In this document: positions 16,928 through 25,610 of the stretch, one piece after another
Layout of the letters: the number at the start of each line of letters is the position of its first letter
How positions within the stretch are numbered: position 1 is the first letter of the stretch
Assembly (NCBI GenBank): GCA_017991315.1
Contig: JAGOQS010000001.1
Location: 868,001-932,000 of the forward strand
Direction of reading: 5' to 3'
Length of the DNA stretch: 64,000 bases
Origin: Ferrovibrio sp.
GTDB taxonomy: Bacteria > Pseudomonadota > Alphaproteobacteria > Ferrovibrionales > Ferrovibrionaceae
The notes under the pieces: generated by a model
Database searches by the model: none
What the model was told of the DNA's origin: nothing
Seen by the model: only the letters and a program-made list of their open reading frames with translations
Program-made: the position numbers and the translations under genes

Positions 16928-16960
16928 ATCATGCCCGGGTCATCCCCGGGCATGATGCTT
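16928..16960 (+). terminator. Perfect 12-bp hairpin after the lipoprotein gene
   Basis: ATCATGCCCGGG / CCCGGGCATGAT with a 5-base loop, then GCTTTT. Probable terminator. Palindromes built on CCCGGG and GCATGAT occur as dispersed elements in some alphaproteobacteria, so a REP-like origin is possible. Confidence 0.65.
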
Positions 16961-17064
16961 TTGGGCCTCGGGTGTTTTATGTGTGCGCAGCGCTGTCCGG
17001 CTGCGGATACGGCAAATCTTTCTGAAATCAGCAAAATACCAATATCGCAGGGACCATTTTGGAG

Positions 17065-17154
17065 TGGCGGATGGGGTGAGATTCGAACTCACGGTACCCT
17101 TGCGAGTACGGCGGTTTTCAAGACCGCTGCCTTAAACCACTCGGCCACCCATCC
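17065..17154 (-). tRNA. tRNA-Ser (anticodon TGA), CCA encoded
   Basis: Minus strand. Acceptor GGATGGG pairs with CCCATCC, discriminator G, then CCA at 17065-17067. D arm GCCGAGTGGTTTAAGGC, anticodon loop with TGA (complement at 17118-17120), a long variable arm typical of class II serine tRNAs, and T loop TTCGAAT between GTGAG and CTCAC. All serine-tRNA features are present; it reads UCA and UCG codons. Confidence 0.97.
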
Positions 17155-17281
17155 GGCCCGGCAGGCAATAGCCCCGACAGTTGAGCCGGTCAACCTTTTC
17201 AACCATTTCGCGGCATTCAGACGCTGCCAAAGGTAGCAAAAGCGGCCGTGTTACTCTTCCGCAGCGACGGTCCGAGTGCTA

Positions 17282-18775
17282 ATGTCGGGTCTGAGGCGGG
17301 GGTACGTTTTGGTCAAACCGATTTACAATAGGCGTCTTCTGGTACTGGCGGTCGGTGCCCTACTGCTGGTCGGTTTTGTGGCCACCAGCGTGGCGAGCTA
17401 CTGGGTTTCGCGCCAGAGCCTGCGCAATGCCATTACCGAAACCGAGCTGCCGCTTACCTCGGACAATATCTATTCCGAAATCCAGAACGATCTGGTCCGG
17501 CCGATCCTGATTTCCTCGCTGATGGCGAGCGATACCTTTGTGCGCAACTGGGTTCTGGAAGGCGAGCGCGACCCCAAGCTGGTGTCGCAGTATCTCAACG
17601 AAATCAAGACGCGCTACAACGCCTTTACCAGCTTCTTCGTCTCCGACCGCACCTACACCTATTACCACGCCGATGGCGTGCTGAAGAAAGTGCACCCGGA
17701 CGAGCCGCGCGATGTCTGGTATTTTCGCGTCCGCGACATGCAGGCGGATTACGAGATCAATGTCGATCCCGACATGGCGAATTCCGACGCCCTGACGATC
17801 TTCATCAACTATCGCGTCCGCGATTACGATGGCAATTTCATCGGCGCCACTGGTGTCGGCCTCACCGTCAATGCGGTGCGCAAGAAGCTCGATGACTACC
17901 AGCAGCGCTTCAACCGTACGGTCTATTTCGTCGACCTCAACGGCAAGGTGGCCATGGTCGGCCAGGGCGGCCAGGTGCCGGAGACCGACATTTCGATGCG
18001 CGGCGACATGGCTAGCGTGCTGCCGCATCTCTCGAAGACCGAGACCAAATCATTCCAGTATACCTACAAGGACGAGGCCAGGCTGCTGAATGTGCGCTAT
18101 ATCGACGAACTGCACTGGTACCTGTTCGTTGAGAAGTCGGACGAAGCCGCGCTGGCCGGCATCACCCGCACGCTCTACTGGAACCTGCTGATCAGTATCG
18201 GCATCACCCTGCTGGTGCTGTATGGTTCGCGCCAGGTGATCAACCGCTTCCAGGGCCGGCTGGAAGAGATGGCCACCACCGATCAGCTCACCGGCCTGGC
18301 GACGCGTCACGCCTATGAATTGCTGATGCAGCAGGCGATGCGCGATGCCCAGCGCCATGACCTGCCGCTCTGCGTCATCATGGTCGACGTCGACCGTTTC
18401 AAGCTGATCAATGATGGCTTCGGCCATGTCGCGGGAGACCGCGTGCTGCGCGGTGTGGCTGATGCGATGCGCGCCGCCTTGCGCTCTTCCGATCTCGTCT
18501 GCCGCTGGGGTGGCGATGAATTCCTGGTGGTGCTGCGGAACTGCGATATCGTGAACGGCGAGCGCATTGCCGAGAGCATCCGCGAGGTGATCGAAAGCGC
18601 CGAATTCCATGTCGGCGGCCGCATTGTCACCGCCAGCGTCAGCCTTGGGGTTGCCTCGCTGGCGCCGGACGAATTGCTCGATCACCTGCTGACCCGGGCC
18701 GACGACGCGCTCTATCAGGCCAAGGAAGAAGGGCGCAACTGCGTCCGCATCGCCGAGACACCTGTCGAGGCTTGA
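17282..18775 (+). CDS. Membrane diguanylate cyclase with Cache sensor
   Basis: About 497 residues. Transmembrane helix about 18-40, periplasmic double-Cache domain about 45-290, second helix about 300-320, GGDEF domain about 333-490. The active-site motif GGDEF is intact (about 410-414) and the inhibitory I-site RSSD lies nine residues before it (about 401-404), so an active, product-inhibited c-di-GMP synthase is expected. It lacks HAMP, unlike the EAL protein at 7.7 kb. The start is ATG 17282; GTG 17276 is an in-frame alternative. Confidence 0.92.
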   Translation: MSGLRRGYVLVKPIYNRRLLVLAVGALLLVGFVATSVASYWVSRQSLRNAITETELPLTSDNIYSEIQNDLVRPILISSLMASDTFVRNWVLEGERDPKLVSQYLNEIKTRYNAFTSFFVSDRTYTYYHADGVLKKVHPDEPRDVWYFRVRDMQADYEINVDPDMANSDALTIFINYRVRDYDGNFIGATGVGLTVNAVRKKLDDYQQRFNRTVYFVDLNGKVAMVGQGGQVPETDISMRGDMASVLPHLSKTETKSFQYTYKDEARLLNVRYIDELHWYLFVEKSDEAALAGITRTLYWNLLISIGITLLVLYGSRQVINRFQGRLEEMATTDQLTGLATRHAYELLMQQAMRDAQRHDLPLCVIMVDVDRFKLINDGFGHVAGDRVLRGVADAMRAALRSSDLVCRWGGDEFLVVLRNCDIVNGERIAESIREVIESAEFHVGGRIVTASVSLGVASLAPDELLDHLLTRADDALYQAKEEGRNCVRIAETPVEA

Positions 18776-18806
18776 CCATCGCCTTCAGCTTTAATGCGGG
18801 CCAGCC

Positions 18807-19676
18807 TTAATGTGGACCCGGCAGGATCACCACTGTCGGCTTCGGCGGTAGGGTGGGTCGGCCGACCTGGATGAAATTCCTGTCGCTGAGCGTCACCGCA
18901 TGGGTATCGCGGAGCTGTGACAGAAAGCGCTCCAGGGTGTGATCGCCGAAATAGTGCATCGGGATCACCAGCGGTGCCTTCAACTGCCGGATAACTTCCA
19001 CCATTTCGGTTTGGTTCAGCGTATAGCCGCCATCCACCGGCACCAGCACCACGTCGATGCGGCCCATATCGGCGAGATGGCCGGGCTCGAGGCGGTGATG
19101 CAGGTGGCCGAGATGGGCAATGCAGATATCCGCCGCATCGAAGATGAAGATCGAGTTGCCATCGTATTCGGTGCCGCCGCCCCAGTTGCGGATATTGGTC
19201 GGCACGTTGCGCACCCGTAGATCCTTGTAGGCGAGATTATGCCGCGCCGGCTTGCCGTCATAAGGCCAGCCGCGCAACAGATGCTTGATGCCCGGATCGG
19301 GATTGTTGGTGAAATGCGTCGTGTGCGCGTGGTTCATCGTCGCGATGTCCGGCGTCACATCAGGCCGCAGATAGTCGTTGTAGTCGGTGGCGGCGGTGGC
19401 GCCGCCCGGCGTCTCGATCAGGAACGTGGCGTGGCCGACGAAGGTGATCCGCACCTGGCCCTGGGGCGGCGCGGGGCGCAGGCCCTGGCTGCGCTCCTGG
19501 GCGAGTTGGAAGGGTAGGGCGCCAGCGGGTGTCAGGCTGGGGCGGAAGCTGGCGGGTTGTAAGAAGTTAGGCGAGGCATTCGCCACGGCGCCAAGGCAGG
19601 CTGCCCATGCTGCCCCCGGTAGACCGCTGCCGAGCAAGACCAGGAAGGCGACAAGCAGGGCGACGGCAGGGGGCAT
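18807..19676 (-). CDS. Secreted metallo-beta-lactamase-fold hydrolase
   Basis: 289 residues with a signal peptide cleaved after AAWA. UlaG-like MBL fold: HATFLIETPGG, then the metal motif as NHAHTTHF, in which the usual HxHxDH aspartate is replaced by threonine; later possible ligands are in CIAHLGHLHH and IPMHYFGDH. Loss of the aspartate may change metal use. Nine bases after the receiver gene, so probably co-transcribed with it. Substrate unknown. Confidence 0.82.
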   Translation of the reverse strand: MPPAVALLVAFLVLLGSGLPGAAWAACLGAVANASPNFLQPASFRPSLTPAGALPFQLAQERSQGLRPAPPQGQVRITFVGHATFLIETPGGATAATDYNDYLRPDVTPDIATMNHAHTTHFTNNPDPGIKHLLRGWPYDGKPARHNLAYKDLRVRNVPTNIRNWGGGTEYDGNSIFIFDAADICIAHLGHLHHRLEPGHLADMGRIDVVLVPVDGGYTLNQTEMVEVIRQLKAPLVIPMHYFGDHTLERFLSQLRDTHAVTLSDRNFIQVGRPTLPPKPTVVILPGPH

Positions 19677-19685
19677 CTCAGGACC

Positions 19686-20207
19686 TCAGGTCTTGGGGGG
19701 CGTGATCCACGGATTGCGGCCAAGCTTGCGTTGGCCTGTCTGATCTTCGTCGCGACGGCCTGGATTATCCAGCGTTTTCCTGCGCCGCCGGTCGGGTCCG
19801 GTATACTCCTTGGTCTTCACAAATGCGCGAGGCCGGTTCAGCACCTGGTCCAGACAGCGCAGCAGCGCCTCCGGCATCACCGGTTTCACCAGTACATCGT
19901 TGCAGCCGGCGCTCACGGCCTCGCTCACCAGTGTCCCCTCGGCATGGGCGGTCACCAGCACGAAGGGCACCATCGGGTTGGTGAGGCCTTCATGGCGGCG
20001 GATCATTTTCAGCAGGGTGAGGCCGGTCACGAGGCCAAGCTGCTGGTCGCAAAGCAGCAGATCGTAGGCGGTTTCCTTCAGGTCGGCGATCGCCGCTTCG
20101 GCATCACGAACCCGCGACACGCGGCTATAGCCGAGCGCGTTGAGCATCGCCGTAATAGTGACGGCGGTGCCATCGTGATCTTCCACCAATAAGATACGTA
20201 GCGGCAC
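19686..20207 (-). CDS. Stand-alone response-regulator receiver protein
   Basis: 173 residues: CheY-like receiver about 1-120 with acidic pocket (VEDHD), phospho-acceptor in LLLCDQQLG, switch threonine in LVTAHAEG and lysine in VLVKPVMP. It continues into a basic tail carrying TGPDRRRRK and no output domain. GTG start. No histidine kinase is adjacent. Co-directional with the MBL gene. Confidence 0.86.
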   Translation of the reverse strand: MPLRILLVEDHDGTAVTITAMLNALGYSRVSRVRDAEAAIADLKETAYDLLLCDQQLGLVTGLTLLKMIRRHEGLTNPMVPFVLVTAHAEGTLVSEAVSAGCNDVLVKPVMPEALLRCLDQVLNRPRAFVKTKEYTGPDRRRRKTLDNPGRRDEDQTGQRKLGRNPWITPPKT

Positions 20208-20247
20208 GGTTAGTCTCGCAACTCCGGGGTCTCGTCGTTATGCGATG

Positions 20248-20772
20248 CTAGCGGCAGATCGGAATTTCTGTCACCAGCAGGCTTTGCTGCAGCTTGGCGT
20301 AATACTTGAAACCGGGCCAGCCATCAGTCTTGATCCGCTCTACCACATCATAGGCGGCTTTGCACACGCCGGCATCGACTTCCGGCGCAGCGCGCGTAGC
20401 AATGGAGGCATCGTTATCCCACTGCTCTTGTTGCGTGCGTTTGGGGTAAAGACGCTTGATCGCGGTGCTGCGCAGGGTCACCGCACCGCGCAATTGTTCG
20501 CCGTTTTCCTGGTCAAATTTATACCAGTTATCCAGGGCAGCCTGGCCGTTCGGGTCGATACGGGCACAGCGCCGCAGGGTCTCGCGCAACGCCAGGCCAG
20601 CCCGCACCTCGGCTTCGGCCTCGGCTTCCTTGTCGTTGAAGCAATAGCGATTGCGCACGGCCCCCTGCTGGCCGCCCGGCTGGCCTTGTGCCAGGGCATC
20701 TCCGGCCTGGACCAGGGCAAGCAGGCCCAGCAACCCCAGCAGCCCTGGCCGGCAAATAAAGCGGCTGACCAT
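20248..20772 (-). CDS. Exported protein of unknown function
   Basis: 174 residues with a clear signal peptide (LLGLLGLLALVQAGDALAQ). The mature part has four cysteines (RYCFND, RRCARID, GVCKAAY, final PICR), compatible with two disulfides in the periplasm, and an acidic-basic helical stretch EAEAEAEVRAGLALRETLRR. I recognise no family. It begins four bases after the SPOR gene ends, so the two are one operon and an envelope role is plausible. Confidence 0.7.
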   Translation of the reverse strand: MVSRFICRPGLLGLLGLLALVQAGDALAQGQPGGQQGAVRNRYCFNDKEAEAEAEVRAGLALRETLRRCARIDPNGQAALDNWYKFDQENGEQLRGAVTLRSTAIKRLYPKRTQQEQWDNDASIATRAAPEVDAGVCKAAYDVVERIKTDGWPGFKYYAKLQQSLLVTEIPICR

Positions 20773-20775
20773 GCC

Positions 20776-21729
20776 TTAGCCGGCAGCGCCTTCCAGCTTG
20801 CGCAGGATGCGGCAATCCTTGCCGGCGGCGATCACCGCGCGGCAGAAATCCGCCGTGGCGCCGGCATCGGTGAAATCGCCGGCCAGCACGCGCACGAAGC
20901 GGCCATGTTCGGGCACCTCGATCAGCTTCATATGCATGGCGGCGCCGGCATGGCGCTCGCCCAGCTTGGCGCGCAGGTCGGCCCACAGCTTCTCGGCTTC
21001 TTCCGGCGTACGGGTCGAGGCGATATGCGCCTCATAGCGTGCCGTGCTGGCGGTGCGCTGCAGCAACTGGCGTTCGCTGGCGACGATGCCGTCGAAGCCA
21101 TGCACCTGGCGCGGCATGCCGGCCGGGGCTGCCGGCGTGGGAGCGGCCATGCGTTGCGGCGCCGGCGCTGGAGTTGGGGCAGCTGCGGGGGCGGCGGCAG
21201 GCATCGGCACCGGGGTTGGCTGGGTCATGCGCTGCGGCGATTGTGCCGGTGCCGAGGCCGGCATGCTGCGCGGCTGCACTACGTTGCCGGACGAGCCGGG
21301 TGAGATGATGCCGGGCGCATTGGCCGGATCGAAGCTCGGCATCGTGTTCTGTGCCGGCGAGGGATAGCGCATCGCCGGGCCGGGCACCGGCTGGGTGCCG
21401 GAGGGGGCACGCATGGCGGGCGGTGTGGTGAGCGGGGTTGGCGCATTGGAGCGGCGGCCGCTCGGGGTCGGCACCTCGTTCTCGTTGGTCACGGCAAGGC
21501 GCTGCGGCGGCTGCTGCGGTTCGGGCAGGGCTGCCGGCACCACGGCGACCTGCTGCGGGCTGAGATACTGGCCCAGCGGCTGCCGTGCATCGGCACTCGC
21601 CACCCGCACCGCTACAGCGCGCGGCGTGCCATCGCTTGCCGGCAGATCGTTCACGGCGGCAATGCCAAAGACGCCGGTGGAGGCGATCACGGCGATGCCG
21701 AAAGTGGCGGCGGCAGTAGGAAGCGACAT
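20776..21729 (-). CDS. Proline/alanine-rich SPOR-domain protein
   Basis: 317 residues: one N-terminal hydrophobic segment (about 5-28), a long low-complexity P/A/T/Q linker about 60-215, and a C-terminal SPOR domain about 230-312 (YEAHIASTRTPEEAEKLWADL ... VRVLAGDFTDAGATADFCRAVI). SPOR domains bind denuded glycan strands at the division septum. A membrane- or periplasm-located cell-wall protein is expected. Two further SPOR/peptidoglycan genes are within 5 kb (MltB-like, RlpA). Confidence 0.82.
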   Translation of the reverse strand: MSLPTAAATFGIAVIASTGVFGIAAVNDLPASDGTPRAVAVRVASADARQPLGQYLSPQQVAVVPAALPEPQQPPQRLAVTNENEVPTPSGRRSNAPTPLTTPPAMRAPSGTQPVPGPAMRYPSPAQNTMPSFDPANAPGIISPGSSGNVVQPRSMPASAPAQSPQRMTQPTPVPMPAAAPAAAPTPAPAPQRMAAPTPAAPAGMPRQVHGFDGIVASERQLLQRTASTARYEAHIASTRTPEEAEKLWADLRAKLGERHAGAAMHMKLIEVPEHGRFVRVLAGDFTDAGATADFCRAVIAAGKDCRILRKLEGAAG

Positions 21730-21851
21730 GGCAGGCTCCAGACATAATGATGGTCCCGGTCCATGAAGCTAATTCAGGGGTAGGGGCCACGTTGCGGCGC
21801 AAATTAATAAAAGGTTAGCATTTCGCTCCGATTCCCGCCACGGCCAACCTG

Positions 21852-22655
21852 ATGTCGGCGATCCTTACCAAACTGCTCTGGCCCATCCTCAATCCCACCG
21901 CGCTGCTGCTGGGCCTTTTGCTGCTCGGCGGTCTGGGGTGGGTTTTCGGTGCCCTGCTGCCGCTTAAAGTGGAACAGGCGGCGCGGCGGCTGCTCGGCTT
22001 GGCCCTTGTCGCCCTGCTGCTGGTGCTGCTGGTACCGTGGCACTGGGCGATACGGCCCCTGGAAGATTATTTCCCGCAGCCCGACCTGCCGGCCCAGGTG
22101 GATGGCATCCTGGTGCTGAGCGGGGCGGAACGGCCCCTGCTGACGGCAGCGCGCGGCCAGCCGCAGGTGAATGGCAGTGCTGAGCGGCTGTTTGCCTTCC
22201 TTGCCCTGTCCAGGCGTTATCCCGAGGCACGGCTGGTTTTCAGTGGCGCTGGTATTACCAGCGATACCGGCGGTGTGGCCGAAGCTGATGTCGCGGCCAC
22301 GATTCTCGCCGATGCCGGCCTCGACATGAGCCGGCTGGAAGTCGAAAAGCTTTCCCGCAACACGGCGGAGAATGCGCGGCTGAGTTACGATCTGGTGAAA
22401 CCGCAACCAGGAGAAACCTGGATCGTGGTCACTTCTGCGTTTCACATGCCGCGTGCCGTCGCTTGTTTCCAGGCAGTCGGCTGGCCAGTGTTGCCCTATC
22501 CGGTGGATTACGTCACGATGGGTGCAACTGAGACTTGGGGCTGGTTTGATCCGCTCTGGAGCTTGCAGAGCCTTAATCTTGCCACACGGGAATGGCTTGG
22601 TCTGGCCGTGTATCGCATGCTGGGGCATACCCGGGGCCTGTTGCCGGAACGCTAG
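21852..22655 (+). CDS. YdcF/ElyC-family membrane protein (DUF218)
   Basis: 267 residues. Two N-terminal transmembrane helices (about 10-35 and 45-62) and a periplasmic or cytosolic DUF218 domain with DGILVLSGA, LVFSGAG, the polar motif KLSRNTAENARLSYD and WIVVTSAFHMPRAVACF. The E. coli relative ElyC affects envelope and lipid-carrier metabolism. Here it lies among peptidoglycan genes. Confidence 0.88.
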   Translation: MSAILTKLLWPILNPTALLLGLLLLGGLGWVFGALLPLKVEQAARRLLGLALVALLLVLLVPWHWAIRPLEDYFPQPDLPAQVDGILVLSGAERPLLTAARGQPQVNGSAERLFAFLALSRRYPEARLVFSGAGITSDTGGVAEADVAATILADAGLDMSRLEVEKLSRNTAENARLSYDLVKPQPGETWIVVTSAFHMPRAVACFQAVGWPVLPYPVDYVTMGATETWGWFDPLWSLQSLNLATREWLGLAVYRMLGHTRGLLPER

Positions 22656-22714
22656 ATTGTTTCGCTGCCCTGGGTTATGCCGTCTCGGCAGTTTGTAATT
22701 GGTGGAGTTGAGCG

Positions 22715-23956
22715 ATGATTGCAGGGCGGAAACTGGACCGGTTGAAGGGTGTTTCGCGGCTTGCTCTGGCCTGTCTATTGGTCAGTGGCGTGATGGCCTG
22801 CGGTGACAGCCGCTCTGACCGTATCCAGGCACGCAATGAAGCCGCCGCCGCACAAGCGCGTGGCACCGAAGCCAAGCCTGCAGAGGCGGCGCCGAGCAAC
22901 AGCCCTGCTGCCGCCCGCCCGGCCGAAACCACCGCGCAGCGTCCCGCCACCGCACCAGCCCCTGTAGCGGCGCCACCGGCCCAGGAAGCCCGCCTGCCGG
23001 CCACTTTCGACCGCGCCAGTTTCCAGAAATTCCTTGAAGATCTGCGCCAGGAAGCGCTTGGCAAGGGCATCAAGCCTGCGGTGGTGACGCAGGCGCTGAC
23101 CAATGTCGAGCCGGTGGCGCGCGTGCTGGAGCGCGACCGCAACCAGGCCGAATTCAAGATCGACTTCGCCACCTACCGCGACCGCGTGATCACGCCGGCC
23201 AATGTCGAGCGTGGCCGCCGCCTGCGCGACCAGCACCGCGAGTTGCTGGGGCAGGTGGCACAGCGCTATGGCGTGCAGGCCCGCTTCATCCTGGCCATCT
23301 GGGGTATCGAAACCCGCTATGGTGCGGTGAAGGCCGATGTGCCGCTGTTCAATTCCCTGGCCACGCTGGCCTATGACCAGCGCCGCGCGGCTTTCTTCCG
23401 TAATGAGTTGTTTGCCGCGCTGCAGATGCTGGATCGCGGCTATATCGATTACCCCAGCATGAAGGGCTCCTGGGCCGGCGCCATGGGCCAGCCGCAATTC
23501 ATGCCGTCGAGCTATCTTGCCTATGCCGAGGATTTCGACGGCGATGGCAAGCGCGACATCTGGAACAATCAGGCCGATACATTCGCCTCGATTGCCAATT
23601 ATCTCGCCAAGCATAGCTGGTCCTCGGCCCAGACCTGGGGCCGCGACGTGAAACTGCCGCCGGGCTTTCAGGCTCGTTTAGGTGAATTCGCCCGCGAGGG
23701 CCGCTCCGGCTGCCGTGCCATCGACCAGATGACGCGCGACCTGCCCTTGAGCGAATGGGCGCGGCTTGGCGTGCGGCGCGGCGATGGCGGCGAATTGCCG
23801 AAGGTGAATCTTACCGGCGCCCTGGTGCAGCCCGATGGCGCCAACGGCCCCACCTTCCTGGTCTATGCCAATTACCGCTCGGTGCTGCGCTATAACTGCG
23901 CCCACCATTATGCGCTCACCGTCAGCATGCTGGCGGATCGCATCGAAGGGCCGTAA
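22715..23956 (+). CDS. MltB-like lytic murein transglycosylase
   Basis: 413 residues. Likely lipoprotein signal with cysteine in GVMACG, a P/A-rich linker about 35-90, then the SLT_2 catalytic domain about 95-385. The catalytic glutamate is in AIWGIETRYGAVK; KGSWAGAMGQPQFMPSSYL and the EF-like loop DFDGDGKRDIW are family hallmarks. It cleaves glycan strands to 1,6-anhydromuramoyl ends. The C-terminal putative glycan-binding domain of some MltB proteins is not evident. Confidence 0.92.
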   Translation: MIAGRKLDRLKGVSRLALACLLVSGVMACGDSRSDRIQARNEAAAAQARGTEAKPAEAAPSNSPAAARPAETTAQRPATAPAPVAAPPAQEARLPATFDRASFQKFLEDLRQEALGKGIKPAVVTQALTNVEPVARVLERDRNQAEFKIDFATYRDRVITPANVERGRRLRDQHRELLGQVAQRYGVQARFILAIWGIETRYGAVKADVPLFNSLATLAYDQRRAAFFRNELFAALQMLDRGYIDYPSMKGSWAGAMGQPQFMPSSYLAYAEDFDGDGKRDIWNNQADTFASIANYLAKHSWSSAQTWGRDVKLPPGFQARLGEFAREGRSGCRAIDQMTRDLPLSEWARLGVRRGDGGELPKVNLTGALVQPDGANGPTFLVYANYRSVLRYNCAHHYALTVSMLADRIEGP

Positions 23957-23961
23957 CCGGT

Positions 23962-24324
23962 ATGGCACTGCTGGCAACCATCCTCACGGCCCTGGTTGCT
24001 GCGCTGCATGCCTGGTTCCTGGTACTGGAGATGTTTCTCTGGACCAGGCCGCTGGGCCTCAAGACCTTTCGCAACACGCCCGAGCGCGCCGCCGAGACGG
24101 CCGTGCTGGCGGCCAACCAGGGCCTGTATAACGGTTTCCTGGTCGCCGGCCTGGTCTGGGGCCTGCTGCACCCGGTGCCGGAGGTGGCGCTGCAGCTCAA
24201 GACCTTCTTCCTGCTTTGCGTCATCGTTGCCGGGGTCTATGGTGCCATCAGCTTCAGCCGCCGCATCCTGTTCGTGCAGGCGCTGCCGGCGGCGCTCGCC
24301 CTGGCGGCGGTGTGCCTGGTCTGA
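23962..24324 (+). CDS. DUF1304 membrane protein
   Basis: 120 residues with four transmembrane helices; LHAWFLVLEMFLWTRP and AANQGLYNGFLVAGL are typical of the DUF1304 family. Starts five bases after the transglycosylase stop. Function unknown. Confidence 0.88.
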   Translation: MALLATILTALVAALHAWFLVLEMFLWTRPLGLKTFRNTPERAAETAVLAANQGLYNGFLVAGLVWGLLHPVPEVALQLKTFFLLCVIVAGVYGAISFSRRILFVQALPAALALAAVCLV

Positions 24325-24488
24325 ACTGTATGGCTGGCCTGAACGGGGCCGAAATCCGCCAAGCGGGCCAGCCACTCCTGGGAACCGCGCCAGCGTAACC
24401 TTTCTCTCATCATTGGCAGGCTAAATTCAGTCTCTCGCAGCGCTTTCACGAATCGCCCGCGATAGGCTAGATTTCACAAGATATAGCC

Positions 24489-25610
24489 ATGCCGCAGAAA
24501 CACGACGCCATAGCTGGGTTCCATCCCGGCGCCACTGCTCCGGCCAAGGGGCTGCGGTTAACCATGTTTCTGGTGCTGGCCGGGCTGGGCCTGACCGGCT
24601 GCGCCGAGACCCAGCTTGTCGCTCATGCGACCAAGAGCGTGGTGCGTCCGGACCCGACGCCGCCGGTTTCGGCCCCGGCCGGACGCGGCACCGGCATCTA
24701 CAAGGTGGGGAACCCGTACCAGATCAACGGCGTCTGGTATTACCCCAAGGAAGACCCGAATTACGACGAGACCGGCATCGGCTCCTGGTATGGCGAGCAG
24801 TTCCATGGTCGCGCCACCGCCAACGGTGAAATCTTCGACATGAACGAGGTGACAGCGGCCCATACCACGCTGCCGATGCCCTCGCTGGTGCGCGTCACCA
24901 ACCTGGAGAATGGCCGCTCCATCGTGGTGCGCGTCAATGATCGCGGGCCGTATGTGAATAGCCGCGTGATCGATCTGTCGCGCCGCTCGGCGCAGCTTCT
25001 CGGCTATGACCGCCAGGGCACCGCCAAGGTGCGGGTACAGTATATCGGCCCGGCACCGCTGGCCGATGGTTCCGTCGCCGTCGCTTCGGCCGCGGCCCAG
25101 CGCAGCGGCAACGAGGAGCGGCCTGCGGCTTCACCGCGCGGTGCCGTGGTGTCCGAAGCCCTGGCGCCGCCGCCCAGCCCGCGCGGTAATAACGCAGCGC
25201 GCAACAGTTCCAGCCCGAATGTCGTGGATGCCGCCACCAGCAGCCAGCCCAGTTCGGTGCAGATCATGGCCACAGCCAATCAAGGCCAGGCTGCAGCACC
25301 GGCGGCCGGCAACACGCCGCGCGCCAATCCCAGTGCCGAATTGGCACGCCAGCCGGTGCAGACCGTGTCGGTGCCCGGCGCCAAGAACATCTACGTTCAG
25401 GTCGGCGCCTTCACCCAGCATGAGAATGCCAGCCGTGCCGCGGCAGCACTCTCGAATTACGGCCGCGTCGGCATTTCTTCGCGCGTCGTGAATAATCAGG
25501 AATTCTTCCGTGTCCGCCTTGGGCCGTTCGATCAGGTATCCTCTGCCGATACGGCGCTGCAGCAGATGCTTTCGATTGGACAGACCAATGCGCGTATTGT
25601 TGTCGAATAA
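24489..25610 (+). CDS. rlpA: Septal-ring lytic transglycosylase RlpA with SPOR domain
   Basis: 373 residues. Lipoprotein signal with lipobox LTGC; double-psi beta-barrel about 90-185 with GIGSWYGEQFHGRATANGE and RVNDRGPYVNSRVIDLS (the catalytic Glu and Asp regions are conserved); low-complexity linker; C-terminal SPOR domain about 295-370 (YVQVGAFTQHENASRAAAAL). In Pseudomonas RlpA cleaves denuded glycan. The next gene begins inside its last 23 bases. Confidence 0.93.
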   Translation: MPQKHDAIAGFHPGATAPAKGLRLTMFLVLAGLGLTGCAETQLVAHATKSVVRPDPTPPVSAPAGRGTGIYKVGNPYQINGVWYYPKEDPNYDETGIGSWYGEQFHGRATANGEIFDMNEVTAAHTTLPMPSLVRVTNLENGRSIVVRVNDRGPYVNSRVIDLSRRSAQLLGYDRQGTAKVRVQYIGPAPLADGSVAVASAAAQRSGNEERPAASPRGAVVSEALAPPPSPRGNNAARNSSSPNVVDAATSSQPSSVQIMATANQGQAAAPAAGNTPRANPSAELARQPVQTVSVPGAKNIYVQVGAFTQHENASRAAAALSNYGRVGISSRVVNNQEFFRVRLGPFDQVSSADTALQQMLSIGQTNARIVVE

